Positions 17,326 through 26,278 of a stretch of 64,000 nt of DNA are shown piece by piece (within the stretch, counting starts at the first letter, position 1; every line of letters starts with the position of its first letter). Source of the stretch: Mycobacterium sp. E183 (GTDB taxonomy: Bacteria; Actinomycetota; Actinomycetes; Mycobacteriales; Mycobacteriaceae). A program made the translations under genes and the position numbers. The notes beneath the pieces were generated by a model. The model was not told the DNA's origin. It made no database searches and was given only the letters and a program-made list of their open reading frames with translations. The stretch spans positions 22,997 through 86,996 of the forward strand of contig NZ_LZJN01000057.1 in assembly GCF_001667735.1 (NCBI RefSeq), written 5' to 3'.

Positions 17326-18347
17326 CAGGGTTCCGTGCACCTTCCTGCATCTGAACGATAGATGTTGGCGCGCACTGTCTTGCCCTGAAGATCTGTGCCG
17401 CGGATCCCGAACTGGCAGAGGTAGTACGGGATGGTGGCGCCGTTCACGCCGAGCCGGACCAGCTTGCGGTAGTTCTTCGGCGCCTTCTGAAGTGCGCCGT
17501 CGAGGCGGTCCTTGTCGTTATCGAGAATCGGCGCCAGCCGATTCAGCTGAGCTACTGTGCCAGACAGCGGCGGGCGGGCCTCGGCAAGCAGATCCGCCAA
17601 CGACGCGGTTCCCTTGTCCAAGGCGTCGATGGCGGAGCCGATCGTGTCGCGGTCATTCGACAGGCCGCTGACAAGCTGCTCGAGTCGATCGATCGTGCCA
17701 GAGAACTGTTTGCCGTCTTTGGAGACCGTGCCGATCACGATGTTGAGGTTGTCGATCAGTTGCTGCACGGTTTGATCGTTGTCGGCCAGAGCGTTTGAGA
17801 ACGACGTCGTCTTGGCGAACAGCGAGTCGAGGGTCCCGCCCTGCCCCTGGAAAACTTGTAACAATCCCGCGGTCAACGCGTTGACGTCGCGCGCATTCAG
17901 GCCTTGGGTGACGGGTTTGAGTCCACCGAGTAGCAGATCGAGGTCTAGCGCTGGCGCCGTCCGGTTGACCGGGATCTGCCCGCCGGCCGGCAGCCGCTTG
18001 GTCGAGCCCGGGCCATCGACGAGTTCGAGGTAGCGATCGCCCACCAGGTTCAGGTAGCGGACCGCCGCCCTGGAGCCCTCCGTCAAGACGATGTTGCGGT
18101 CGACGTCGAACTTCACCACGACTTTCTTGTCCGGCTGCAGAGAGACGCCGTTGACGGTGCCGACCCGGATCCCGGCGACCCGCACCGACTGCCCCGGCTT
18201 GAGACGCGAAACATCGGTGAACACCGCCGAATACCCATTCGTCGCACCCGTCCGGTACTGGCCGAAGATGAAGAACAGGAAGGCGGTCAGCGTCGCCATC
18301 ACGACCGCGAAGATCGTGAATTTGACCAGCGTGGCGCGTGTTCTCAT
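17325..18347 (-). CDS. mceB: MceB, MCE-family subunit
   Basis: A 340-residue MCE subunit: membrane helix (TLVKFTIFAVVMATLTAFLF), MCE domain (RLKPGQSVRVAGIRVGTVNG, LNLVGDRYLELVDG), then a helical needle region with the common YYLCQFGIRG-type C-terminal patch and a Cys close to the end. The start overlaps the mceA stop (ATGA). This is the shortest member of the operon's six MCE proteins. Confidence 0.93.
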   Translation of the reverse strand: MRTRATLVKFTIFAVVMATLTAFLFFIFGQYRTGATNGYSAVFTDVSRLKPGQSVRVAGIRVGTVNGVSLQPDKKVVVKFDVDRNIVLTEGSRAAVRYLNLVGDRYLELVDGPGSTKRLPAGGQIPVNRTAPALDLDLLLGGLKPVTQGLNARDVNALTAGLLQVFQGQGGTLDSLFAKTTSFSNALADNDQTVQQLIDNLNIVIGTVSKDGKQFSGTIDRLEQLVSGLSNDRDTIGSAIDALDKGTASLADLLAEARPPLSGTVAQLNRLAPILDNDKDRLDGALQKAPKNYRKLVRLGVNGATIPYYLCQFGIRGTDLQGKTVRANIYRSDAGRCTEP

Positions 18348-19606
18348 CCCGGTTGTCCGATCTGGGCAGAGTTGCGCGGCGGTCCGGCGATCGGTCCGTA
18401 CAGCAGCTGTTTGAGCAGATCGGAATTGATCATCAGCTGCGGATTCCCGTACACCACCGGGTCCGCGCCGATGTCGGCAATCAGCTGCGGGGGACTCGTA
18501 TTGAACGGCAGCGACGGCAGACCCACGCAGCGCGGACCGCCCGTCGCCGCAACCTTGGGCAGGTTCGTCGGATACCGATAACGTTCGGCACCCCAGACGA
18601 GACTCGCCGAGATGTTGATACTGGGTTCCGACAGTGGCGCCGCGTGCGATAGGCGTACGAGTCCGCCAAAAGCGCAGGTAAGCGCGGGGTTGTACTCATT
18701 GGTCAGATCGGTGGTTGGCACCAACAGATGCATGACGTCCGTCAGCGGTTGGCGGTTCGTCGACAGGACGTCGTTGCCGATGTCGGCCAAGCCGATCGTG
18801 CTGATCAGCAACGCATCAAGGTTGTGCTGCTCATCGACAATCGTCTTGCTGATTCGGGTCGCGTTGGCCGCGGTCTTCACCAGGTCGGGTGCCGCGTCGG
18901 CATAGGCGTTGGCTACCGCCGGTAAGACCGAGAAGTCATGACGGAACGCGGGCAGGCTCGGCTCCAGTTTGGCCAGGAACGAATCCAGGTCGCTCAGCGA
19001 CTGACCAAGCTGTGGGCCCCGCCCGCTGAACGCTTGGGCGAGGGCGCCCAGTGACTCGTTGAGCTTGGGCGGGTCGATGTGGCTGAGCACCGAAACCAGT
19101 TGCTGGAACACGGTATTGATTTCGACCATGACGTGCTGGCCTTGCAGCGTCTGGCCCCCGTGCAGACGCTGGGCCGCGGGCTGGGCGGGCTCCACCAGCT
19201 GGACGGACTTCGCGCCGAACACCGTCGACGACGCGATGTCGACGAGCACGTTGCTGGGGATGAAGCGCAATTGCGACGGGTCCATCGCCAGATGAATGGC
19301 GGCCTCGCCGTTGGGCAGCGGCTCGATCGAGGAGACCTTGCCCACCTGCACGCCGCGCATCTTGACCTTGGCGTCGGGATTCATGACAAGGCCGGCTCGT
19401 TGCGAGATCACCGTCACCGGCACGGTTTCGGTGAAGGAGCCCTGAAACAGACCGACCGCCACGGCGAAAATCAAGCCAATGATGAGAACCGTGGCCAACC
19501 CGATCAGGGGCGGCAGGTAATGCCTTCCGGCCGGCGGACGCGCATGGCCGGTGCGCACAGGTCGGCCGGCGACCGCGCCGCGACCCGCTGGCACACTCTG
19601 CGTCAT
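18344..19606 (-). CDS. mceA: MceA, MCE-family subunit
   Basis: A 420-residue MCE subunit with a basic, Pro/Arg-rich cytoplasmic N-terminus (about 30 residues), membrane helix (PLIGLATVLIIGLIFAVAVG), MCE domain (RAGLVMNPDAKVKMRGVQVG, STVFGAKSVQLVEP) and helical C-terminal half. It follows yrbEB after 19 nt. Mce A subunits are the first in the hetero-hexamer and are envelope exposed in mycobacteria; substrate class (steroids or fatty acids in studied systems) is unknown here. Confidence 0.93.
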   Translation of the reverse strand: MTQSVPAGRGAVAGRPVRTGHARPPAGRHYLPPLIGLATVLIIGLIFAVAVGLFQGSFTETVPVTVISQRAGLVMNPDAKVKMRGVQVGKVSSIEPLPNGEAAIHLAMDPSQLRFIPSNVLVDIASSTVFGAKSVQLVEPAQPAAQRLHGGQTLQGQHVMVEINTVFQQLVSVLSHIDPPKLNESLGALAQAFSGRGPQLGQSLSDLDSFLAKLEPSLPAFRHDFSVLPAVANAYADAAPDLVKTAANATRISKTIVDEQHNLDALLISTIGLADIGNDVLSTNRQPLTDVMHLLVPTTDLTNEYNPALTCAFGGLVRLSHAAPLSEPSINISASLVWGAERYRYPTNLPKVAATGGPRCVGLPSLPFNTSPPQLIADIGADPVVYGNPQLMINSDLLKQLLYGPIAGPPRNSAQIGQPG

Positions 19607-19625
19607 TGCCGTACCACCTCCTTTG

Positions 19626-20471
19626 CTAACCGGACAGGTTGAAGTTGCCGTTCGTACCGTAAATAGACAGCGAAACCAACAGCGTTACCGACACCACGAC
19701 GATGAGCGAGGTGCGCACCGCGTTGCCGGTGGCGTTGCCCACGCCGGCAGGGCCACCCGAAGCGAAATAGCCGTAATAGGTGTGGATGAGCAGGATGGTG
19801 AGCGCCATCAAGATGGCCTGCAGGAACGACCACAACAGGTCGATCGGGTTCAGGAACGTGTTGAAGTAGTGCTGGTACAAACCCTGCGACTGTCCGAGCA
19901 AGAACGTCGTGGTGAACTGACTGGCCACGAACGACAGGATGACGGCGATGCTGTACAACGGCGTGATGGCCAGCATTCCCGCCAGAATCCTGGTGCTCAC
20001 CAAGTAGGCGACCGGCCGAATCGCCATGCTCTCCAACGCGTCGACTTCCTCGTTGATCCGCATGGCACCCAGCTGGGCGGTCACCCCGGCGCCGAAGGTG
20101 GCCGCCAGCCCGATTCCGGCCACCACCGGTGCCGCGATGCGCACGTTGATGAACGCCGCCAGAAAGCCCGTCAGCGCCTCGATGCCGATGTTGCCCAGCG
20201 AGGTGTAGCCCTGAATCGCCAATGTGCCGCCGGCCGCCAGCGTCAGGAACCCGACGATTACCACGGTTCCGCCGATCATCGCCAAAGTTCCCGCGCCCAT
20301 GCTGATCTCGGCGACCAGTCGCACGACTTCGCGCGTGTACCGGGTGGCCGCAAAGGGCATCCCGGCAAGCGCTTTGCCATAGAACAGGGTGTGGTCGCCG
20401 ATCCGGCCCATCAAGGCGACCGGCCGCTCGAGCTGACGGAACAGTCGCGGATACGTGGCCCTCAGCGCCAT
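19626..20471 (-). CDS. yrbEB: YrbEB, MlaE-family permease of Mce transporter
   Basis: A 281-residue integral membrane permease of the MlaE/YrbE family, second of the pair that forms the inner-membrane pore of an Mce importer. Visible are the family patterns ATFGAGVTAQLGAMRINEEV DALESM (with the conserved Glu-rich coupling loop) and several hydrophobic helices. It starts 9 nt after the yrbEA stop. ATP hydrolysis would come from an MceG-type ATPase, which is not encoded in this window. Confidence 0.95.
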   Translation of the reverse strand: MALRATYPRLFRQLERPVALMGRIGDHTLFYGKALAGMPFAATRYTREVVRLVAEISMGAGTLAMIGGTVVIVGFLTLAAGGTLAIQGYTSLGNIGIEALTGFLAAFINVRIAAPVVAGIGLAATFGAGVTAQLGAMRINEEVDALESMAIRPVAYLVSTRILAGMLAITPLYSIAVILSFVASQFTTTFLLGQSQGLYQHYFNTFLNPIDLLWSFLQAILMALTILLIHTYYGYFASGGPAGVGNATGNAVRTSLIVVVSVTLLVSLSIYGTNGNFNLSG

Positions 20472-20480
20472 TGACAGCCC

Positions 20481-21299
20481 CTACTTCGCCGTCATCTTGA
20501 TGCCGATCGCGGTGACGACCACGTTGACGACAAACAGGGACATGAAGGCGTAGACCACGGTCTCGTTCACCGCGTTGCCGACGGCCTTGGCGCCCCCGCC
20601 GGTGATCGACAGGCCGCGATAGCAAGCGACCAAGCCGGCGATGAGGCCGAAAAGCGCTGCCTTGACGCACGAAATGATCACCTCGGGCACGCCGGTGAGC
20701 AGGGTGATACCCGCGGCGAACGCGCCGGGATTGACGTCTTGGACAAACACCGAAAAGACGTAACCACCAAGCACTCCGATGATGACGACGAGGCTGTTGA
20801 GCAAGAACGCGACCAGGCCGGAAGCCAACATGCGCGGTGTGACCAGCCGTTGCACCGGGTTGATGCCCAGCACCTCCATCGCGTCGATCTCTTCACGAAT
20901 CGTTCGGGCGCCCAGGTCAGCACACATCGCTGTAGCGCCCGCGCCCGCCACGATCAAGACCGTGACCAGTGGCCCGAGCTGCGTGACCGCGCCGAACGCG
21001 GCCCCCGCGCCGGATAGGTCCGCCGCGCCCAGTTCGCGCAGCAGGATGTTGAGCGTGAAGCTGACGAGCACGGTGAAGGGAATTGCGACCAACAGGGTCG
21101 GCGCCAGTGACACCCGCGCGACGAACCAGGACTGCTCCAAGAACTCCCGCCACTGGAAGGGCCGGCGGAACGCAAACTTGACCGCGTCGGCCGACATGGC
21201 GAACAGGGCGCCGACGGCCTGCATCGACCCCGACATGTTCCACTTCAGTTTCAGCTGCGGCAATCCCGCTGACCAGTGGTCGGCACCCTTAGTTGCCAT
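20481..21299 (-). CDS. yrbEA: YrbEA, MlaE-family permease of Mce transporter
   Basis: A 272-residue MlaE-family permease, first gene of the eight-gene importer operon. It contains FAFRRPFQWREFLEQSWFVA, the coupling loop DLGARTIREEIDAMEVLGIN and the terminal region GGAKAVGNAVNETVVYAF, all typical of YrbE A subunits. By eye it is especially similar to remembered YrbE4A (cholesterol importer) sequences, but the neighbourhood differs from the mce4 locus of M. tuberculosis. Its ATG overlaps a possible small upstream ORF by 11 nt. Confidence 0.95.
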   Translation of the reverse strand: MATKGADHWSAGLPQLKLKWNMSGSMQAVGALFAMSADAVKFAFRRPFQWREFLEQSWFVARVSLAPTLLVAIPFTVLVSFTLNILLRELGAADLSGAGAAFGAVTQLGPLVTVLIVAGAGATAMCADLGARTIREEIDAMEVLGINPVQRLVTPRMLASGLVAFLLNSLVVIIGVLGGYVFSVFVQDVNPGAFAAGITLLTGVPEVIISCVKAALFGLIAGLVACYRGLSITGGGAKAVGNAVNETVVYAFMSLFVVNVVVTAIGIKMTAK

Positions 21300-21546
21300 C
21301 GGCGCCGACCCTTTCCATCGCTACGAGACTGACAGTCTTGTTGTTGCGCACCGGCTGGGGTAGATTCGGCTGAACCGGCGATCCCAAGCGGATGCCGCCG
21401 ACCACGAAACGCCCAGCGAACAGCCGAAATTCGGCCGGCGTGGTAACGCTTCTCATCCTCACGCCGGTGCCTCCGTTCGGTCGCGTGAGTTGACGCCGCA
21501 AGACAGAGTGCTCCGCGCCTTGAAGCGTTCGGCGATTATGACTCAT
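21289..21546 (-). CDS. Possible small ORF upstream of yrbEA
   Basis: An 85-codon frame (or 55 codons if it starts at ATG 21456) that ends 11 nt inside yrbEA. The sequence (for example TTPAEFRLFAGRFVVGG) matches no family I know. Overlap with the yrbEA start could give translational coupling or a leader peptide, but it may equally be chance. The region 21300-21680 otherwise holds only a TAACCGTTA motif (21575) and no other gene. Confidence 0.3.
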   Translation of the reverse strand: MSHNRRTLQGAEHSVLRRQLTRPNGGTGVRMRSVTTPAEFRLFAGRFVVGGIRLGSPVQPNLPQPVRNNKTVSLVAMERVGADGN

Positions 21547-21680
21547 GCCGAGTCCAGGTGGAGCAAAAAACGCTTAACCGTTATGGAACAACCCGTAACC
21601 GCGAGCTCAGGGGGCCGCGAGCGGGTCCCGGCGACAACGAGGGCGGGCCGTAATCCCAACATAGACAAGCAGCTCCACTC

Positions 21681-22886
21681 TTAAGTGACGGCGCCGGCCG
21701 TCTTGAGCTCGATGATGCGATCCCAATCAAGGCCGAGTTCCCGCAATATTTCGTCGGTCTGCTCGGCGAAGCCGGGCGCCGGACCGGTCTGTGGCGCCGC
21801 GACATTGAACTGGACCGGGTTGGCGACCAGTTCCAGCTCGCCCGCGCGGACCATGTACTCGTTGGCCCGGATTTGCGCGTCCTCGGCCGCCTGCAGCGTG
21901 TCCTGCACCGGCGCCCACGGTCCGGCCAGCGTGGCAAACCGTTCGCTCCACTCGGCCAGCGTGTGGGCCGCGATGGCCTTGGTCAACAACTCGACCGCCT
22001 CTGCGGTGTTGGCGGCGATCTCCTCGACGGTCGCAAAGCGCGGATCGTCGGCCAGCTCCGGCAGATCGACGTGCCGACACACGTCGGCCCAGAACTTGGT
22101 GGGCTGCATCATCACGAAGGAGATGTACCGGCCGTCCGAGGTCGTGTACAGCCCCACCAATGGATTGTTGGGTGCGCCATGCACTCCCGGTGGCGGGGCC
22201 TCGAGTCGCTGCCCGAGATGGTTCGTCAGCGCGACCGTGTGCCCCATCGACCACAGGCCGCTGCCGAGCAGCGACACGTCGACGACCGACGGTTCTCCCG
22301 CGCGTTCGCGCTTGAGCAATGCCGCCGCGATGCCCCCGGCGAGGTTGGTGCCGGAGATGGTGTCGCCGTAGGCCGGTCCGGGCGGCGCGATCATCCCCGG
22401 CATCCCCGCCGGGGTGATGGTCGCGGCGGTTCCGGCCCGGCACCAGAACGCGGTCATGTCGTAGCCGCCCTTCTGCGACTCGGCGCCACGCGGGCCGAGC
22501 GCGCTGCCGCGGGCGTAGACGATGTTCGGGTTGACCGTACGAATGTCGTCGACGTCGATGCCGAACTTCTTCCGATGAGCGGGAAGGAAGCTGGTGAGGA
22601 ACACGTCCGAGCGGCGGGCCAGCTCGTAGAGCACGTCCTTGCCCTCCGGCACCGACATGTCCAGTCCGATGCTGCGCTTGCCGCGGTTCGCGTGTTCGAT
22701 GTTGGGGTTCGGATCCCCCTCGACGCGCAACATTCCGGTCTGCCGGAGACCGCGTTGCGGGTCGCCGGTGACCGCGTGCTCGACCTTGACGACGTCGGCG
22801 CCCCATTCGGCGAGCACGGCGCCCGCCGATGGAACGAATCCGTACATCGCGACTTCCAGGACGCGGATGCCCTCGAGCGGCCTCAC
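21681..22886 (-). CDS. CaiB/BaiF (family III) CoA-transferase
   Basis: A 401-residue family III CoA-transferase, moving CoA between carboxylic acids. The N-terminal pattern LEGIRVLEVAMYGFVPSAGA, LAEWGADVVKVEH and ANRGKRSIGLDM is diagnostic; the catalytic Asp is expected in the region GPAYGDTISG. GTG at 22886 overlaps the stop of a short aldehyde-dehydrogenase-like frame (GTGA). It precedes the mce operon on the same strand, separated by about 380 nt. It probably activates an imported or oxidised acid without ATP. Confidence 0.92.
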   Translation of the reverse strand: MRPLEGIRVLEVAMYGFVPSAGAVLAEWGADVVKVEHAVTGDPQRGLRQTGMLRVEGDPNPNIEHANRGKRSIGLDMSVPEGKDVLYELARRSDVFLTSFLPAHRKKFGIDVDDIRTVNPNIVYARGSALGPRGAESQKGGYDMTAFWCRAGTAATITPAGMPGMIAPPGPAYGDTISGTNLAGGIAAALLKRERAGEPSVVDVSLLGSGLWSMGHTVALTNHLGQRLEAPPPGVHGAPNNPLVGLYTTSDGRYISFVMMQPTKFWADVCRHVDLPELADDPRFATVEEIAANTAEAVELLTKAIAAHTLAEWSERFATLAGPWAPVQDTLQAAEDAQIRANEYMVRAGELELVANPVQFNVAAPQTGPAPGFAEQTDEILRELGLDWDRIIELKTAGAVT

Positions 22887-23056
22887 GCCGGGGCCCCCGG
22901 TGCCGGCATCCGGTAGCCGGTGGCGGGATTGCTGGACGGGGAGGTTCTGTCCGCGGTGACCAGCCGGCCACCGATCAGGAGTCGACGGTCGACCTGTGAC
23001 TCAGGCGCGGCATCCGCGATGGTCGCGGCTAGTTCTGCCGTGTCCTGCGCAGGCAT
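22883..23056 (-). pseudogene. Truncated aldehyde dehydrogenase N-terminus (57 codons)
   Basis: A short frame with a good ribosome-binding site (GAGGGGG) before ATG 23056. It reads as the first part of an NAD-dependent aldehyde dehydrogenase: RRLLIGGRLVTAD and SNPATGYRMPAPG match the conserved start of that family (LIGG, then NPATG). The frame then stops and overlaps the CoA-transferase start by 4 nt. No remaining dehydrogenase domain is found, so this is probably a deletion remnant, kept because it provides coupling for the CoA-transferase. A real small protein is the alternative. Confidence 0.6.
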
Positions 23057-23259
23057 TCCGACCCCCTCATGTGGTGACGGTCACGATAATTTCATTCTCT
23101 TCCCCGGCGAATCTTACATTCGTGTCTCGATAATTCAAGAAACTCACAGGAATGCGACCGGCCCCTGACCAGCGACGCAAGCGCCAGCGGGTTGCCTGGC
23201 CACCCAGTTCAACGCAGGCCAAACAGTGTTTCCCGGGTTTGTTGCAACCCACTCTGCCG

Positions 23260-23276
23260 TGAGAGTAGGGTTCTCA
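23260..23276. promoter_or_regulatory. Degenerate copy of the GAGAAT palindrome
   Basis: TGAGAGTAGGGTTCTCA keeps the outer arms TGAGA/TCTCA of the recurring palindrome but departs inside. It lies 60 nt before the SDR start at 23336. A lone ATTCTC half-site is at 23094, before the aldehyde dehydrogenase remnant. Functional status uncertain. Confidence 0.35.
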
Positions 23277-23335
23277 TAATTGCAAGCGAGATTCTTTGTG
23301 GCTGAGACGGTCACCTGTGGATTAGAGGTCTCAAC

Positions 23336-24037
23336 GTGAAGACTGCGGTGGTCACCGGCGGCGGATCCGGCATCGGGCTTGCCGTCGCGCGGCGCCTGCG
23401 CGCCGACGGTCTGGACGTTGCCGTCATCGACCTCACACCGTCCGACAGCGACCACTCGTTCACCGCCGACGTCACCGACCGAGCTCAGGTCGAGACGGCC
23501 TTCGCGGCGATCCGCGCCAAGCTGGGGCCGGTCACTGTTCTCGTCAACGCCGCCGGCCTGGACGGATTCAAGCGCTTCAACAACATCACGTTCGACGACT
23601 GGCAGCGCGTGATCGACGTCAACCTCAACGGCGTCTTCCACACCATCCAGGCGGTGTTGCCCGACATGATCGAAGCGAAGTGGGGACGCATCGTCAACAT
23701 CTCCTCGTCAAGCACCCATTCCGGCGCGCCCTACATGAGCCATTACGTCGCGGCCAAGTCCGCGGTCAACGGGCTCACCAAATCCCTGGCCCTCGAGTAC
23801 GGACCGAGCGGCATCACGGTCAACGCCGTGCCGCCGGGCTTCATCGACACCCCGATGCTGCGCGCCGCCGAGAAGAACGGGTATCTGGGCAGCATCGACG
23901 AGACCATCGCCCGAACGCCGGTGCGCCGCATGGGTAAGCCGGAAGACATCGCGGCGGCATGTGCCTTCCTGGTGTCCGAGGAAGCCGGCTACATCACGGG
24001 CCAGATCCTGGGCGTCAACGGCGGCCGCAACACCTGA
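23336..24037 (+). CDS. Short-chain dehydrogenase/reductase (SDR)
   Basis: A 233-residue classical SDR. Cofactor motif TGGGSGIG (residues 7-14), the NAAG motif (LVNAAGLDG), catalytic Ser in NISSSSTHSG, and YxxxK as YVAAKSA are all present. Adjacent acidic residue after beta-2 (VIDLTPSD) suggests NAD preference. It starts a plus-strand unit with ferredoxin and P450, so it probably oxidises an alcohol formed by that P450. GTG start with GAGG upstream. Confidence 0.92.
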   Translation: MKTAVVTGGGSGIGLAVARRLRADGLDVAVIDLTPSDSDHSFTADVTDRAQVETAFAAIRAKLGPVTVLVNAAGLDGFKRFNNITFDDWQRVIDVNLNGVFHTIQAVLPDMIEAKWGRIVNISSSSTHSGAPYMSHYVAAKSAVNGLTKSLALEYGPSGITVNAVPPGFIDTPMLRAAEKNGYLGSIDETIARTPVRRMGKPEDIAAACAFLVSEEAGYITGQILGVNGGRNT

Positions 24038-24085
24038 GCCGTCGCACCTAGGCGATCGTCGGCAACTAATTCGCAAGGAGACACC

Positions 24086-24280
24086 GTGAAGGTCTGGGTC
24101 GATCCGGAACGCTGCCAGGGTCACACGCTGTGCTCGATGATCGCACCGGATTCGTTCGAGCTCAGCGACATCGACGGCAGTTCGTCGGCGATCGACGAAG
24201 TGGTGCCGGCCGATCGGGAGGACCAGGTTCGCGAAGCGGCGCAATCATGCCCGGAGCAAGCCATCATCATCACCGAATGA
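24086..24280 (+). CDS. 3Fe-4S-type ferredoxin (CxxHxxC variant)
   Basis: A 64-residue ferredoxin with Cys10, Cys16 and Cys55 (the last in SCPEQAI) and His13 where a fourth Cys ligand would be in 4Fe-4S proteins. This pattern is known for actinobacterial P450 redox partners. AAGGAG precedes the GTG start. It sits 21 nt before the P450 gene and most probably delivers electrons to it. Confidence 0.93.
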   Translation: MKVWVDPERCQGHTLCSMIAPDSFELSDIDGSSSAIDEVVPADREDQVREAAQSCPEQAIIITE

Positions 24281-24301
24281 CGCGCAAAGGGAGACAGAGC
24301 G

Positions 24302-25666
24302 TTGAGTGTCGACGACACGGTCAGCGATAGCGACCGTAAGAAGAAGCGGTATCAGTTCGAGCGGCATTCCGCGGATTACCGGTCGAACTTCAAGGCCATC
24401 ACCGAAGAGATGCACGCGAATTGCCCGATGGCCTGGAGCGACACCTACGGCGGCCATTGGGTGGCGGCAGGAAGCCACGAGGTGTTCGAACTCGCTCGCT
24501 GCCCCGCGGTGTCCAACGATCACGATGTCAACAACCAGCGCCGCGGTTACAAAGGCATTTCGATTCCGACGGCCAGCCGGATCAACGGGGTGCGCGGCGG
24601 CATCCTGGAGATGGACGACCCCGAGCACCGCATCTATCGCAACGTTCTCAACCCCTATCTGTCACCGGCAGCCGTCAAGCGGTGGAAGCCGTTCATCGAC
24701 GACGTGACTCGGGCCTGCCTCGACGAGAAGATCGAAGGCGGCCGGATCGACTTCGTCGACGATCTGGCCAACGTCGTGCCGGCGGTGCTGACTCTGGCCA
24801 TGCTCGGCATTCCCTTGAAGAACTGGCAGATGTACAGCGAGCCGACCCATGCGGCCGTGTACACGCCCGAGCATTCCCCGGACATCCAGCGGGTGACCGA
24901 GATGCATCGGCAAATGGGGCTCGACCTGGTCAACAACATGATCGAGATCCGCGAGAATCCCCGGCCCGGCATCGTCAATGCTTTGCTCGAGATGCGCATC
25001 GACGGCGAGCCCGCCCCGGACCTGGAAATCCTCGGCAACCTCGGGCTGGTGATCGGCGGCGGCTTCGACACCACCACGGCGTTGACCGCCCATTCACTGG
25101 AATGGCTCTCCGAGCACCCCGATCAACGCGAGCTGCTCAGCAAGCAACGCGATGCCCTGCTCGACCCCGCGACCGAGGAATTCCTGCGGTACTTCACGCC
25201 GGCGCCCGGTGACGGCCGGACCTTCTCCGACGACGTCGAGCTCGACGGCACCCAGTTCAAAGAGGGTGAGCGGCTGTGGATCTCGTGGGCCATGGCCAAC
25301 CGCGACCCAGCGGTGTTCAGGGACCCCGACGAGATCGTCCTGGACCGGAAGGGCAACCGCCACTTCAGTTTCGGTCTCGGCGTCCATCGATGCATCGGAT
25401 CCAATGTCGCCCGCACGGTGTTCAAGTCGATGCTGACCGCGGTCCTCGATCGAATCCCCGACTACCGATGCGACCCCGACGGCACCGTTCACTACGAAAC
25501 CATCGGCGTCATCCAGGGCATGCGCAAACTGCCGGCCACCTTCAGGCCCGGCCGCAGGGTGGGGGCCGGGCTGGACGAGACACTGGAAAAGCTGCAGCGC
25601 ATCTGCGATGAGCAAGAACTCGCCCGGCCGATCACCGAACGCAAGGAAGCCGCGGTAATCGACTAG
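24302..25666 (+). CDS. Cytochrome P450 monooxygenase
   Basis: A 454-residue P450 of a different subfamily from the one at 4522. It has I-helix GGGFDTTT (252-259), ExxR at E293-R296, and heme loop FSFGLGVHRCIG with Cys364. The N-terminus is basic (KKKRYQFERH) and there is a 40-residue C-terminal extension rich in Glu/Lys. TTG start with GGGAG upstream. It forms a unit with the preceding SDR and ferredoxin. CYP family and substrate not assigned. Confidence 0.95.
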   Translation: MSVDDTVSDSDRKKKRYQFERHSADYRSNFKAITEEMHANCPMAWSDTYGGHWVAAGSHEVFELARCPAVSNDHDVNNQRRGYKGISIPTASRINGVRGGILEMDDPEHRIYRNVLNPYLSPAAVKRWKPFIDDVTRACLDEKIEGGRIDFVDDLANVVPAVLTLAMLGIPLKNWQMYSEPTHAAVYTPEHSPDIQRVTEMHRQMGLDLVNNMIEIRENPRPGIVNALLEMRIDGEPAPDLEILGNLGLVIGGGFDTTTALTAHSLEWLSEHPDQRELLSKQRDALLDPATEEFLRYFTPAPGDGRTFSDDVELDGTQFKEGERLWISWAMANRDPAVFRDPDEIVLDRKGNRHFSFGLGVHRCIGSNVARTVFKSMLTAVLDRIPDYRCDPDGTVHYETIGVIQGMRKLPATFRPGRRVGAGLDETLEKLQRICDEQELARPITERKEAAVID

Positions 25667-25794
25667 GTGGGCCCGCGACCTCGCCCCGGCGACAGCCGGA
25701 CGCCGACTGCGCCAATTCTTACGAGTAGCCCTGCTCAGGGTGGCCGCACCCTATATTTGGGCCAAGCGCGTATGCAGAGATGGGAGACGCAGCC

Positions 25795-26223
25795 GTGAAG
25801 ACTTTCGCAGTGAGCCTTGCGCTTGCCATGGTCGCGCTGACTGTCCCGCCCAGCGCCCACGCGGGCATGCCGTATGCCAACTACCGGGTGGACACGCCCC
25901 GGGACCCCGGCCACAGCTGGATTTGGTCGATCAACCCGTGCGCCCATCCGGAGCCGGAATGCGTGAGCGTGTACGCAACTCCGCAGCCCAACGGGCAAGC
26001 GGCGCCCTACCGGGGAGACGCCCATCTGTCGAACGGTCGCTACACCCTGTCCGTTGATGATCCCTTCGGTGTGCGCTGCGTGGTCCAGTTCTTTCCCTCG
26101 CATGACGTCTACTCGTGGGATGCGGTGACGCTGGCGGGTCAGGTCGACTCGACGTTCGACACCGGCTGCGGCGGCGGACCGGGGGGCACCAGCAGTTGGC
26201 CGTTCTCGCTCGTGCGATGGTAG
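25795..26223 (+). CDS. Small secreted protein
   Basis: A 142-residue protein with signal peptide (VKTFAVSLALAMVALTVPPS, AHA-GM cleavage likely). The mature domain contains Cys in SINPCAHPEPECVSV, VRCVVQFF and DTGCGGG, suggesting two disulfides, and many Tyr, Trp and Pro residues. GTG 25795 is preferred over ATG 25780 because GGGAG lies 9 nt ahead of the GTG. It is unnamed, and precedes the second Mas pair as another secreted gene follows the first, which suggests a link to the Mce envelope complex. Confidence 0.7.
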   Translation: MKTFAVSLALAMVALTVPPSAHAGMPYANYRVDTPRDPGHSWIWSINPCAHPEPECVSVYATPQPNGQAAPYRGDAHLSNGRYTLSVDDPFGVRCVVQFFPSHDVYSWDAVTLAGQVDSTFDTGCGGGPGGTSSWPFSLVRW

Positions 26224-26278
26224 CCGCGTGAGAGGTATAGGAGTCGGTCGGTCATGAGGGCTGCGGGCAGTAAGCACG

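Noticed and set aside
19603..20670. Alternative frame over yrbEB
   Set aside because: Gly/Arg/His-rich shadow; the yrbEB frame has unmistakable permease motifs.
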